A stretch of 64,000 nucleotides of DNA from Nocardiopsis ganjiahuensis DSM 45031 (GCF_000341085.1 NZ_ANBA01000004.1:45545-109544), one strand, 5' to 3'; counted from the stretch's first letter, positions 33,911 to 43,263 are shown. Notes: generated by a model not told the origin, from the letters alone. Numbers and translations: made by a program.

Positions 33911-34708
33911 CTACCGCTCGGCCACGCGCGGCACCTGGTCCACAACGGCGGCTGTGAGGGACTCGACCCGCGCGTAAAGGCTCTCGGCGTCCAGGCCCGA
34001 GGACTCCGGGGCCATCGAGTTGTCCAGGCCCACCATGACGACGGCGTTGCCGGCCCACACCGCACCCTGGCCGCCCTCCATGACGAAGTAGCCCCCGTCC
34101 CCGGAGCCGTCGACCGTCACGCCGACCACGCTCCGCTCCCCGAGGGAGGGGTCGTCCCACAGGACGTCGACGGAGTACCCGTTCCCGAGGTCGTGCTCGG
34201 TGAGCTCACCGGCCGGGGCCCCGTCGTAGTGCTCGCCGGTGGGCTCCCCGTACTTCTGGAAGTACCGCTCCAGGCGCTCCTCGTCCTCGCCGTCGGAGAG
34301 AAGAACGGCGACGGACAGTCTCGCGCCCTCGTGGGAGGCGGAACACCGCAGTTCCCCATGGAGCCCCAGCTCGTCGGGGTCGGCGGTGGTGAAGCCGCCG
34401 TCCAGGTCAGGGACCGCGCCGTCGAAAGCCTCCGCCAGCAGTTCGTCGCCGACCACGGCCGAGCAGTCGTCCGGCAGGGCGACGAGGTCGCGTCCGGAAC
34501 CGGCCCACGCCAGGACACCACCGACGGAAACCACCAGCACCAGTGCTCCCACGACGGCGCCGACGACCATCCCGGTTCGTCTTCCCTGCGGACGGGCCAC
34601 CGGTTCCTCCGGCCGGCCCCAGGTCGGCGGGCCCTGGAACGGTGCTCCCCGGGACGGGTCGGGCCCTCCGGTCAGGGGGCCTTGCGGGCGATGCGGTGGT
34701 TGTTCCAT
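33911..34708 (-). CDS. Single-pass membrane protein with extracellular domain
   Basis: A 265-residue protein. A Pro/Gly-rich cytosolic N-terminus (1-45) precedes one membrane helix (about 47-70), then an extracellular domain of about 195 residues with conserved-looking cysteines at about 82 and 121 (LPDDCSAVVG..., ELRCSASHEGARL). The shape recalls actinobacterial DUF3558-like proteins, but I cannot assign it. ATG at 34708 with GAGG upstream. Confidence 0.75.
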   Translation of the reverse strand: MEQPPHRPQGPLTGGPDPSRGAPFQGPPTWGRPEEPVARPQGRRTGMVVGAVVGALVLVVSVGGVLAWAGSGRDLVALPDDCSAVVGDELLAEAFDGAVPDLDGGFTTADPDELGLHGELRCSASHEGARLSVAVLLSDGEDEERLERYFQKYGEPTGEHYDGAPAGELTEHDLGNGYSVDVLWDDPSLGERSVVGVTVDGSGDGGYFVMEGGQGAVWAGNAVVMVGLDNSMAPESSGLDAESLYARVESLTAAVVDQVPRVAER

Positions 34709-34826
34709 CGGGACGCCTCAAGCTGTCAGCGGTCGGAAAGTGGTCGGTCCAGTTCTATCGAACACACCTGACTCGGAGGTCGCCCCGGTCGCCGTGGGAC
34801 GACCGTGGAACCGGCCCTCACCTGAT

Positions 34827-35702
34827 TCAGCCTTCCACCGGGTCGGCGACCCTGCCGTTCCAGCGGCCGGTGGTCCGCAGGAGCAGCATGGCGGTGAGCA
34901 CCCCGAGCACGAACGGGGCCAGGAGGAGGGTTCTCATGACCCCGTCCTCGTCGCTCACCTCGAACAGCTCCCAGCCCAGCAGGCCCTGGGCCGCGGTCTG
35001 GAAGGCCACGTGGAAGCCCACGCAGGCCCAGAGGTTGTCGGTGAGCACCCGGATGCAGCCGAGCACCACTCCCATCCCGAGGAACATCGGCAGCCGCTCG
35101 CCGACCGTCTCCCAGCCCTCAGTGATCACCCACAGGGCCGTCCCCCAGAAGCCGAACAGCAGGGCCTGGACCGCCACGGCGAGCCATGTCGCCATGGCGG
35201 TGTTGAGGTTGCGGAAGAGGTGGCCCCGGAAGACGAGCTCCTCGGGCACCGCCTCGGAGAGCAGCACCACGACCGCCAGCACCAGCAGGGACAGCAGGAT
35301 CTCCGCCAGGGGCGCCGCCGGGGTGATCGAGATCCCCACGGCAGCGGCCAGGGCCAGTCCCAGCAGTCCGGGAACCGCCCAGGAGAGCGTGCCCACGAGC
35401 AGCGGCCACCAGGCCTCGCGGGGCCCGGTCAGCCGGAGACCGCTCCAGGGGCGGCGGTCCAGGTAACGGCGGGCCGCCCAGACCATCAGCAGGGTCAGGC
35501 CGAGGAACAGCAGGGCGGTCACCCAGCGGTCCGTGCCGACCCTGCTGGTGGTCTCCAGCGGCAGGGCCTCGACCAATGTCACCGACAGGTACCAGATCAG
35601 GAGGGCCCCTGCCATGACGGCGGTGACCCTCAGGAGGAGGTTCGGTCGGGCGGGTCCGTCGGTTCGGACGCCTCGAAAGGGGTGAGCGGGCGGTTCATCC
35701 AT
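34827..35702 (-). CDS. CPBP-family intramembrane metalloprotease
   Basis: A 291-residue protein with about eight membrane helices and the CPBP (Rce1/Abi-like) motifs: EELVFRG near residue 160 (the EExxxR site) and HVAFQT near 240. Family members cleave inside the membrane or, in bacteria, often mature or protect against bacteriocins. The ATG at 35702 has no Shine-Dalgarno. It lies upstream of the single-pass protein on the same strand (118 nt apart). Confidence 0.88.
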   Translation of the reverse strand: MDEPPAHPFRGVRTDGPARPNLLLRVTAVMAGALLIWYLSVTLVEALPLETTSRVGTDRWVTALLFLGLTLLMVWAARRYLDRRPWSGLRLTGPREAWWPLLVGTLSWAVPGLLGLALAAAVGISITPAAPLAEILLSLLVLAVVVLLSEAVPEELVFRGHLFRNLNTAMATWLAVAVQALLFGFWGTALWVITEGWETVGERLPMFLGMGVVLGCIRVLTDNLWACVGFHVAFQTAAQGLLGWELFEVSDEDGVMRTLLLAPFVLGVLTAMLLLRTTGRWNGRVADPVEG

Positions 35703-36080
35703 GGAACCAGCGTCACGCAGGCCACTCGCAGGGGCATCGGGGAACACCCTGGGATGCCCCTGATTCCACCGGCCACCGCATCGGATCCGCGGCCCGGACG
35801 CGCTCCGGTCCGGACCGCGACCGTGGAACGGGGGAGGGGCCGGCGGCGTCCACCGGATCCCCGGTTCTTGTTTCCTTCGTCCGGCTCCACCCTGAGCAGT
35901 GGTTTCGTCCACGCCCCCGTTTTCGGGTACCCGGTGTCACTTGACCCTGTCTCTGCGTCAGGGCAGGGTGGACCACCAAATCCGGGTTGTTAGCGCTAAC
36001 TCTCACTTTTCAGCGGGCGGATCCCGCTGAGATTCCACGCCGCCCCTCCGGCGTGAGGACGACAGTCAAGGAGAACCCCC
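35703..36080. promoter_or_regulatory. Divergent promoter region with LacI-type operator
   Basis: This 378-nt gap between the CPBP and GH43 genes contains the perfect 12-bp palindrome GTTAGCGCTAAC at 35989-36000, 81 nt before the GH43 start. That is a typical LacI/GalR-family operator with a central CG. A TTGACC at 35941 could be a -35 box. AAGGAG precedes the GTG at 36081. I see no gene in the gap, and no LacI-type regulator gene anywhere in the window. Confidence 0.7.
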
Positions 36081-37571
36081 GTGGCATTTCGACCACTGGT
36101 CGCGGCCGCCTCCGCGGTGGCCCTGACCGCGGGCGCGTTGACCGTGTGGACACTGGCCTCAGACGACACCCCCGCACAGGAACTGGTGAGCACGGGATCG
36201 GACCTGCCCGACCCGCCGCGCTTCGCGGACGTCACCGTGCACGACCCCTCGATCGTGGAGGCCGGTGACGAGTACTGGGTGTTCGGCTCGCACCTGGCCG
36301 CCGCGAAGACCGAGGACTTCATCGCCTGGGAGCAGACCGCCGAACTGGTGACCCCCGAGAACCCCCTGTTCGACGATGTCACCCGCGAACTCTCCGAAGC
36401 CCTGGAATGGGCCGAGACCGACACCCTCTGGGCCCCCGACGTCATCCAGCTCGCCGACGGCCGGTACTACATGTACTACAACGCCTGCCGAGGCGACTCT
36501 CCCCGCTCGGCCATGGGCGTGGCCGTGGCCGACAGCGTGGAGGGCCCCTACGAGGACCTCGGGATCTTCCTGCGCTCGGGCCACCGCGAGGGCGAGGGCC
36601 CCGGTGAGGACGGCACCCCCTACGACCCCCTCATCCACCCGAACGCGGTTGACCCCGACGTCTTCCACGACGACGAGGGCAGGCTGTGGATGGTCTACGG
36701 CTCCTACTCCGGCGGCCTGTTCATCCTGGAGCTGGACGAGGAGACCGGGATGCCCCTGCCCGACCAGGGCTACGGCACCCACCTGACCGGCGGCAACCAC
36801 AGCCGGATCGAGGCCCCCGACCTCATGCACGACCCCGGGAGCGGCTACTACTACCTGTTCTCCACCTTCGGCGGCCTCGACGCGGACGGCGGCTACAACA
36901 TGCGGGTGGCCCGCGCCGAGAGCCCGGACGGCCCGTACCTCGACGCCGCCGGAAACGACATGCGGGAGGTCAGGTCCGACCCCTCCCTGCCGGTCTTCGA
37001 CGACGTGTCCATCGAGCCGTACGGCGCGAAGCTCATGGGCAACTTCCTGTTCCAGCGGGAACCGGGCGACCCCGGAGAAGGCCCCGGCCACGGGTACGTC
37101 TCCCCCGGGCACAGCACCTCCCACCTGGACCCCGACACGGGTCGGATGTACCTGGTCTTCCACTCCCGCTTCCCGGGAACGGGTGAGATGCACCAGGTCC
37201 GCGCCCACGAGATGTACATGAACTCCGAGGGCTGGCCGGTCGTCGCCCCGTACCGGTTCGCCGGCGCCGAGGCGGGTCCGGTCGACGTCGCGGACGCCGC
37301 CGGCGAGTACCGCCTCATCGACCACGGCAAGGCGATCTCCGCGGACGTCAACGAGGCCGTGAGCGTCGAGCTGACCGACGACGGCCGGATCTCCGGTGGC
37401 GCCGAGGGCGAATGGAGGTTCTACGACGGCAACCGCGCCGAGATCACCGTCGGGGGCGAGACCTACGACGGCGTGTTCACCCACCAGTGGGATCCGACCT
37501 TGGAGTCGTGGGTGCTGACCTTCAGCGTCCTGTCCGAGGCGGGCGTCTCCCTGTGGGGCAGCCGGGTCTGA
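36081..37571 (+). CDS. Secreted GH43 glycosidase, arabinanase-like
   Basis: A 496-residue glycoside hydrolase family 43 protein with a signal peptide or N-terminal anchor (AAASAVALTAGALTVWTLA, residues 8-26). The five-bladed propeller carries the three acidic residues: general base Asp in VHDPSIV (D55), Asp in NAVDPDVF (about 190), and Glu in SRIEAPDL (about 243). A C-terminal beta-sandwich of about 90 residues (EYRLIDHGKAISADVNE...) follows, as in endo-1,5-alpha-L-arabinanases with a lipocalin-like GH43_C domain. It degrades plant arabinan outside the cell. GTG start with AAGGAG. Expression is probably repressed through the LacI-type operator upstream. Confidence 0.88.
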   Translation: MAFRPLVAAASAVALTAGALTVWTLASDDTPAQELVSTGSDLPDPPRFADVTVHDPSIVEAGDEYWVFGSHLAAAKTEDFIAWEQTAELVTPENPLFDDVTRELSEALEWAETDTLWAPDVIQLADGRYYMYYNACRGDSPRSAMGVAVADSVEGPYEDLGIFLRSGHREGEGPGEDGTPYDPLIHPNAVDPDVFHDDEGRLWMVYGSYSGGLFILELDEETGMPLPDQGYGTHLTGGNHSRIEAPDLMHDPGSGYYYLFSTFGGLDADGGYNMRVARAESPDGPYLDAAGNDMREVRSDPSLPVFDDVSIEPYGAKLMGNFLFQREPGDPGEGPGHGYVSPGHSTSHLDPDTGRMYLVFHSRFPGTGEMHQVRAHEMYMNSEGWPVVAPYRFAGAEAGPVDVADAAGEYRLIDHGKAISADVNEAVSVELTDDGRISGGAEGEWRFYDGNRAEITVGGETYDGVFTHQWDPTLESWVLTFSVLSEAGVSLWGSRV

Positions 37572-37591
37572 CCCGCACACCGGCTCCTTCA

Positions 37592-37628
37592 CGGTGCCCC
37601 GGAGCGCACGGTGCGCTCCGGGGCACCG
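37592..37628 (+). terminator. Terminator after the GH43 gene
   Basis: A very stable hairpin: CGGTGCCCCGGAGCGCAC (37592-37609) pairs with 37611-37628, effectively 16 bp with a small loop. It begins 21 nt after the GH43 stop. Confidence 0.85.
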
Positions 37629-37830
37629 GCCGTTCCCGGAGACTTTTCTCCGGGCGCCCCAGACGCCTTCCTGTCCAGGCCGCCTACCCTTTCCAGCGCC
37701 TTCCCAGGGCCGTCTCAGAGCCTGCCTGCGCCCCTTGCGGCATCCCTCCCCCGCACTCGGAACCCCTGCCGCCCAGGCCCTGAGAAAAGCAGTGGTTTCC
37801 TTCGGATCCCCTGGTTAGAGTCCCGGAACT

Positions 37831-39558
37831 GTGCGTGTACTTCCCCAGCCTCCGGGCGTCCCCGACCACCGTTCCGCCAACCGCTACCTGCTCTGGCTCG
37901 CCCGCAGGGAGTGGCGCTCCCTGCTGTGGGCGTCGCTGATCACCTCGGTCTACTTCCTGTGCGCGATCCTGGTCTCCTACCTGCTCGGGGCCGCGCTGGA
38001 CTCCGGGTTGGCCGACGGCGGCCTCGGGACCCTGCTGTACTGGTTCGGGCTGATCACGCTGTGCGCCCTGCTGGCCGCGGCCATGGTCCCCCTGTACGAA
38101 CGGGCGAGCGCCTTCAACTGGTACTCCTCCGCCTACCGCACGATCCAGCTGATCACCCGGCGCTCCTCCCGTCTGGGACCGACCCTCACCCGGCGCCTGC
38201 CCACCGGTGAGGTCGTGGCGGTCGGCACCGACGACATCGACCGTGTCGGCGTCCTCTACGAACGCTCCGACCTCTTGGTCTCCTCGACCGTCTCGGTCCT
38301 GGTGGTCGGCTTCCTCATGTTGACCTCGCACGTCACCTTCGGGCTCATCGTGCTGGTGGCGGTGCCCCTGATCGTCGTCGGCATGGTCCCGCTGCTGCGA
38401 CCGCTCAACCGCCGCACGCGCGCCCACCGCGACCGGCAGGCCGACCTCACCACCAGGGCCACCGATCTGGTCGCCGGGCTGCGGGTGCTGCGGGGGGTGG
38501 GCGGCGAGCGCTCGGTGGGCGACCGCTACCGGGCCGAATCCCAACGGGTGCGCGCCGCCGGGGTCCGGGTCGGCTGGATGGACGCCGCCCTGGAAGCCGT
38601 CCGCACCCTCTATCCGGGGCTGCTCCTGGTGGGGATCGTCTGGTACGGCGCCCGGCTGGCGCTGGTCGGCGAGATTACCGTGGGCCAACTGGTCGCCTTC
38701 TACGGCTACACCGGTTCTCTGGCCACGGCGGTGCGCTTCTTCATGCGCTTCGCCTCCGACTTCGTGACCGCCCGGGTAGCGGCCACCCGTGTGGTGCGGG
38801 TCCTGGCTCTGGAGCACGACCTGCCCGAACCCGATGACCCGGCCGAGGCCCCGGCGCACACGTACGAATTGCACGATCCTGCCAGCGGCGTCAGCCTCAC
38901 TCGCGGAAGGCTCACCGGTGTGGTCTGCGCCGACCAGGCCGACGTGACCCCACTCGTCGAACGGCTGGGCCGCTACCGGGACGGCGGCACCGAACTGGCC
39001 GGCGCCGACTCCCGCCGAGTACCCCTGCGCGACCTGCCCCTGGCCGAGGTCCGCCGACGTGTCCTGGTCGCGGGCAACGACGCCCACCTGTTCTCCGGGC
39101 GGCTGCGCGACGAACTCGACCCCGAGGGCTCCGCCTCCGACGAACACCTCACCGCGACGGTCCGCACCGCCGCGGCCGAGGACGTGCTCGCCCAGTCGCC
39201 CCGGGGCTTGGACGCCGAACTCACCGAACGCGGCCGCGAGTACTCCGGCGGCCAGCAGCAGCGGCTCCGGCTGGTCCGCGCCCTGCTCAGGGACCCCGAA
39301 GTACTGATCCTCGTCGAACCCACCTCCGCGGTGGACGCCCACTCGGAGGCGGCCGTCGCCGAGCGCCTCGCCGAGGCGCGCCCCGACCGCGCCACCGGTG
39401 TGGTCACCACCAGCCCGCTGCTGTTGGACCGCACCGACCACGTCCAGTTCGTCGTGGAGGGCCGGGTGGCGGCCGAGGGCGCCCACCGGGACCTGCTCCA
39501 CACGGACGCCTATGCCGCCACCGTCCTGCGCACGACGGTGGAGGGGGAGAAGGTATGA
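37831..39558 (+). CDS. ABC exporter half-transporter with degenerate ATP site
   Basis: A 575-residue fused membrane-ATPase subunit. Six membrane helices (about 30-300) precede a nucleotide-binding domain. The NBD has an intact signature (EYSGGQQQRLRL near 470), but no Walker A: where GxxGxGK should be, near residue 359, it reads TGVVCADQADV. Walker B is also altered (LILVEPTSAVD, with Val for the first Asp). So it cannot bind ATP normally itself. The GTG at 37831 is near-leaderless (TAGAGT at 37816). It overlaps its partner gene by ATGA, so the two form a heterodimer. Substrate unknown. Confidence 0.88.
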   Translation: MRVLPQPPGVPDHRSANRYLLWLARREWRSLLWASLITSVYFLCAILVSYLLGAALDSGLADGGLGTLLYWFGLITLCALLAAAMVPLYERASAFNWYSSAYRTIQLITRRSSRLGPTLTRRLPTGEVVAVGTDDIDRVGVLYERSDLLVSSTVSVLVVGFLMLTSHVTFGLIVLVAVPLIVVGMVPLLRPLNRRTRAHRDRQADLTTRATDLVAGLRVLRGVGGERSVGDRYRAESQRVRAAGVRVGWMDAALEAVRTLYPGLLLVGIVWYGARLALVGEITVGQLVAFYGYTGSLATAVRFFMRFASDFVTARVAATRVVRVLALEHDLPEPDDPAEAPAHTYELHDPASGVSLTRGRLTGVVCADQADVTPLVERLGRYRDGGTELAGADSRRVPLRDLPLAEVRRRVLVAGNDAHLFSGRLRDELDPEGSASDEHLTATVRTAAAEDVLAQSPRGLDAELTERGREYSGGQQQRLRLVRALLRDPEVLILVEPTSAVDAHSEAAVAERLAEARPDRATGVVTTSPLLLDRTDHVQFVVEGRVAAEGAHRDLLHTDAYAATVLRTTVEGEKV

Positions 39559-41396
39559 CCCAGACCGCCAGGCCCCAGGCTCCGACCGGGTCCGATCCAA
39601 CTGTCGACCCCGTACCCGGCGGTCCGCCCACCGCACCGATCGAGCCGACCGCGCTTCCGGTCGCCCCCGCCCCGGTGGTGTGGCGCCGCCTGCGGCAGGC
39701 GGGACGTGACCACGGCGCGCTCCTGTTCCGGGTGGTGGCGCTGTTCGCGCTGGCCACGGCATCGGCACTGGTCGCCCCGTGGATGCTCGGGATGATCGTC
39801 GACGCCGTCCGCGAGGGTGCCTCTCCGGCGCGCGTGGACGTCATGGCCCTGATGATCGTCGCCGCTCTGCTGGTCAACGCCGCCCTCCTACTGGCGGCGG
39901 TGGCCCAGTCGATCCGCTTCGGAGAAGGGCTGTTGGCCGAGCTGCGCGAGGAGTTCGTGCGCTCCGTCCTGCGGCTGCCCCTGGGGACGGTGGAGCGCGC
40001 GGGCACCGGCGACCTGGTCTCCAGGACCGGTCGGGACATCAACTCGCTCAGCATGATGGTGCGCCAGTCGGTGCCGGTGATCGCCACCGGCCTGGCGACC
40101 GTCCTGGTCATCCTGGTGGCGCAGGCCTTCCTGCACCCCGCGCTGCTGCTCGCCTGGGCCCCCTCGGCCCTGGTCATCTGGGCGGGAACGCGCTGGTACG
40201 CGCGGCGCGCGCCCGACGGCTACCTCGCCGAGATGAGCACCTACTCGCGGCTCACCCAGGGCGTGTCCGACACCGTGGAGGGCGCGCACACCCTGGAGGC
40301 GCTGGGCCGCCAGGAGTGGCAGGACCTGCGCACCGACGCCGACGTGCACCGCTCCTATCTGGCCGAGCGGTACACACTGTGGTTGCGGAGCGTGTGGTAC
40401 CCGCCGCTGGAGTTCGCGTACCTGTTCGCCTCGGCGACGACGTTCCTGGTCGCCGGGGTGCTGTACACCCAGGGCGAGCTGTCCCTGGGTCAGATCGCCA
40501 CGGCGGTCTTCCTGACCGTGCAGGTGTCCAAGCCGCTGGACCACATGATCGACCAGATCGACAACGTGATGGTGGGCTTCACCGCGCTGCGCCGCCTGCT
40601 GGGGGTCCAGCTCACCGGAGAGGGCACCCGTCCCGGAACCGAACACGAACCCCGCGAACCGGGCACCGTGGAGATCCACGGGGTGCGGTTCGGCTACACC
40701 CCCGGCACCGAGGTGCTGCACGGCGTCGACCTGGATCTGCGACCGGGTGAACGACTGGCCGTGGTGGGGCCGAGCGGGGCGGGCAAGTCCACCCTCGGCA
40801 AGCTCCTGGCCGGGGTCTACCCGCCCGGTTCCGGCACCGTCCGGATCGGCGGCGCGGACCTCGGCACTCTGGCTCCCGAGGAACGCAGAGAGCGGGTGAT
40901 CCTGCTCAGCCAGGAGAGCCACGTCTTCCGGGGCACCCTCGCCGAGAACCTGGCACTGGCCCTGGACGAAACCGACACCGACCGCGAACGCCTGTGGCGT
41001 GCGCTGGAATCCGTGGGCGCCGACACCTGGGTACGGGCCCTGCCGGACGGCCTGGACACCAGGGTGGGCTCGGGCCGGGAACCCCTGGACCCGGCGCACG
41101 TCCAGCAGCTGGCCCTGGCCCGGGTGGTGCTGGCCGACCCGCAGGTCCTGGTCCTGGACGAGGCGACCTCGATGATCGACCCGCGCTCGGCCCGCGGTCT
41201 GGAGAGCTCTCTCGCGAGTGTCCTCGAGGGCCGCACGGTGGTGGCGATCGCGCACCGCCTCCACACCGCCCACGACGCCGACCGCGTCGCGGTGGTCGAG
41301 GGCGGCGGTGTCACCGAGCTGGGCACCCATGAGGAGCTGCTCGCCCGGGGCGGTTCCTACGCCGGGCTCTGGCACGCCTGGCACGGCGACAACTGA
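39555..41396 (+). CDS. ABC exporter half-transporter, ATP-binding partner
   Basis: A 613-residue fused membrane-ATPase subunit. Six helices (about 55-320) and an NBD with an intact Walker A (GPSGAGKST near 403), Walker B (VLVLDEATSMID near 530) and H-loop (AIAHR near 565). Its signature motif is degenerate: EPLDPAHVQQLALAR near 508 instead of LSGGQ. Combined with its partner, exactly one composite site is complete, this Walker A facing the partner's SGGQ. Its ATG overlaps the partner's TGA in ATGA, so translation is coupled. Confidence 0.9.
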   Translation: MTQTARPQAPTGSDPTVDPVPGGPPTAPIEPTALPVAPAPVVWRRLRQAGRDHGALLFRVVALFALATASALVAPWMLGMIVDAVREGASPARVDVMALMIVAALLVNAALLLAAVAQSIRFGEGLLAELREEFVRSVLRLPLGTVERAGTGDLVSRTGRDINSLSMMVRQSVPVIATGLATVLVILVAQAFLHPALLLAWAPSALVIWAGTRWYARRAPDGYLAEMSTYSRLTQGVSDTVEGAHTLEALGRQEWQDLRTDADVHRSYLAERYTLWLRSVWYPPLEFAYLFASATTFLVAGVLYTQGELSLGQIATAVFLTVQVSKPLDHMIDQIDNVMVGFTALRRLLGVQLTGEGTRPGTEHEPREPGTVEIHGVRFGYTPGTEVLHGVDLDLRPGERLAVVGPSGAGKSTLGKLLAGVYPPGSGTVRIGGADLGTLAPEERRERVILLSQESHVFRGTLAENLALALDETDTDRERLWRALESVGADTWVRALPDGLDTRVGSGREPLDPAHVQQLALARVVLADPQVLVLDEATSMIDPRSARGLESSLASVLEGRTVVAIAHRLHTAHDADRVAVVEGGGVTELGTHEELLARGGSYAGLWHAWHGDN

Positions 41397-41409
41397 TCCT
41401 TCGACAGGT

Positions 41410-41445
41410 CCGGACCGGTGGCGCTCAGGTAGGCCACTGGTCCGG
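41410..41445 (+). terminator. Terminator of the ABC exporter operon
   Basis: A 13-bp stem with one G-T pair (CCGGACCGGTGGC/GCCACTGGTCCGG) and a 10-nt loop starts 14 nt after the second exporter gene. Confidence 0.75.
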
Positions 41446-41601
41446 GCCGGGGAACCGGGAGGTGTCGATCTCCAGGTCGAAGGGTTCCGGAAGGCGGATC
41501 CTGTCCCCGAAGTCCACCGTGGTGGCCTGTTCGCAGAACAACCCTGCTCATCGCCGGAAAACAGGTGGACAGTCCCGGTCCGGGTGGGCGAACCTGCTCG
41601 G

Positions 41602-42354
41602 ATGACCTCCCCTGAACTCCCCCCGCTGCACCGGGACCTCGTCTTCCACGGTCCGCTCTCCGACCAGCGCGCCGCACAGCTCGTCCACTCGCTCGGCCCG
41701 CTGGCCGGCCGCCACGTCGTCGACCTCGGCTGCGGCTGGGCCGAACTCCTCCTCCGGACGCTGGCCGCCGAGCCCGCCGCCACCGGGTTCGGCATCGACC
41801 TGGACGAGGAGGACATCCGCCGGGCCCGGGCCAACGCCGAGGGCCGCGGGCTGGCCGATCGGGTCGACCTGGAGGTCGGCGACGTCGGCGCGTGGCAGGG
41901 CGAACCCACCGACGTCGTGTTCAACATCGGCGCCTCGCACGTGTGGGGCGGAGAGCCGGTCACGCACACGGCGAACGCCCTCACCGCGCTGGCCGACCTG
42001 GTCCGTCCCGGCGGGAAGGCCCTGTTAGGGGAGTGCTTCTGGCGCCGCACCCCCAGCGAGGAGGAGTACGCGGTGATGGAGGGAACCCGCGGCCAGTACC
42101 GCCCGCTGCCGGAGCTGGTCGACTTCGCGCTGTCCCACGGGTTCCGGCTGTACTCGCTGTCGGAGGCCACCGTGGCCGAGTGGGACGTGATGGAGAACGG
42201 CGTCCTCCGGGGCCGGGAGGACTGGCTCCTGGCCAACCCGGACGCCCCCGGCGCCGACGCGGTACGGGAGCGCGCGGACCGGATGCGCCGGTTCCGGCTG
42301 CACGGCGCCCGGGAGACCATCGGTTTCGCCTACCTGACCCTGCTCCGGGCCTGA
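41602..42354 (+). CDS. Class I SAM-dependent methyltransferase
   Basis: A 250-residue methyltransferase. Motif I is VVDLGCGWAELLLRTL near residues 39-54; the acidic motif II (FGIDLDEEDIRRAR) and the post-I loop (NIGASHVWGG) follow in order. The GECFWRRTPSEEEY stretch near 150 resembles actinobacterial small-molecule methyltransferases. The ATG at 41602 has no Shine-Dalgarno. The substrate is unknown. It lies 205 nt after the ABC exporter, beyond its terminator, so it is probably a separate unit. Confidence 0.85.
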   Translation: MTSPELPPLHRDLVFHGPLSDQRAAQLVHSLGPLAGRHVVDLGCGWAELLLRTLAAEPAATGFGIDLDEEDIRRARANAEGRGLADRVDLEVGDVGAWQGEPTDVVFNIGASHVWGGEPVTHTANALTALADLVRPGGKALLGECFWRRTPSEEEYAVMEGTRGQYRPLPELVDFALSHGFRLYSLSEATVAEWDVMENGVLRGREDWLLANPDAPGADAVRERADRMRRFRLHGARETIGFAYLTLLRA

Positions 42355-42532
42355 GGCGGCCACCTGCACGGGCTCCGGGCATGCTTCCCGGATCCCGTTC
42401 GGGCTGAGGGCGACTCGGCCGGAAGCCGGTGTTGTGGACACTCGACGCTCACGACCGGAGACCGCCCTCAGCGGAGGTGGGCCTTCCAGGAAGGCCAGGT
42501 ACGGGGATCCGGGCACACGAAAGGTCCGGCGC

Positions 42533-42820
42533 TCAGAAGAACCTCAGGCGCTCGCGCTCCTGGCGTTCGGCGTTCTCCAGGTAGACGCGGTCGCCCTCGG
42601 CCATGGCCGATTCCAGGTAGGCGTACACCTGAAGGGCACGGTTGATGACATCGGTCTGGGTGTCACCCGTGGCGGCGACGGCCTCTTCCAATGCTTTGGT
42701 GGATCGTGCGGTCAGGTTGACGGTGACACGCGCCGAAGAGCCGGCGGCCCTGCGTCCGGGTGAACGGCCCCGCCCCTGGGAGGCATCGGTGAGTTCGCTT
42801 CCTGTGCTCTTGGGTGACAT
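42533..42820 (-). CDS. Ribbon-helix-helix protein (antitoxin-like)
   Basis: A 95-residue protein. After a basic, disordered N-terminus (1-30), residues 31-67 form an RHH (Arc/MetJ) fold: beta strand ARVTVNLTARS, then helices TKALEEAVAATG and TQTDVINRALQVYAYLES. The C-terminus is charged and helical. Such proteins bind operators as dimers and often serve as antitoxins, but no toxin gene is adjacent. The ATG at 42820 has GAGG 9 nt ahead. A TTGACA promoter with a GACA-N3-TGTC dyad lies about 300 nt upstream and could be self-regulated. Confidence 0.72.
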   Translation of the reverse strand: MSPKSTGSELTDASQGRGRSPGRRAAGSSARVTVNLTARSTKALEEAVAATGDTQTDVINRALQVYAYLESAMAEGDRVYLENAERQERERLRFF

Positions 42821-43112
42821 GACACAACCTCGTTCTCTGGCTTGACGGCAGCGGGCTCGATCAGCGGGGAGCCGCGGGATGCACGGCCGTGAGGAAAGCC
42901 GGAAGCACCGCGCGAGGGACCTCGCGGGCGGCATGAGGCAACGCTTGGGCTCAGGGGGAAGGCGGAACACCTCGGCGTACGGACGACCGACCTGCGCTTC
43001 TCCATGGGGACCCCGTCGGCAATCACACCGGAAAGTCCTCGCCCACGCACGGGTCGCAGTCATCGCCAAGCCCCCTTCTTCTCCGTTCCACATCTATGAT
43101 CAGGCTGATCGG

Positions 43113-43143
43113 ATCTTAACAGACTGACAAGACAAGCTGTCAA
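43113..43143 (-). promoter_or_regulatory. Promoter reading toward the RHH gene
   Basis: A perfect -35 TTGACA (43143-43138, minus strand) and TTAAGA or TAAGAT (about 43119-43113) are 18-19 bp apart. The dyad GACA-AGC-TGTC overlaps the -35 box and is a candidate RHH operator. Confidence 0.55.
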
Positions 43144-43203
43144 TACATCATTCATCATCACATCAGATGCATGAAGCCATCACCACATGCTACGCTCATC
43201 GCT

Positions 43204-43263
43204 GTGGACACTCGGCGCTCCGGCGTCATCGGTGCCGAACAGCGAGGCCCCCACCGGACCTGA
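43204..43263 (+). CDS. Possible 19-residue leaderless leader peptide
   Basis: A GTG at 43204 comes 7 nt after TACGCT and encodes VDTRRSGVIGAEQRGPHRT before a TGA. It lies 40 nt upstream of the next membrane-protein gene. The first six codons match a second copy at 42434 (VDTRRS) with 16 of 17 bases identical. It may be a leader ORF or only the first transcribed bases of the next gene's mRNA. Doubtful. Confidence 0.3.
   Translation: MDTRRSGVIGAEQRGPHRT

Noticed and set aside
42821..43093. Upstream extension of the ribbon-helix-helix gene to ATG 43093
   Set aside because: The added 91 residues are Arg/Cys/Pro-rich without folding pattern or GC bias, whereas ATG 42820 has a good ribosome site.
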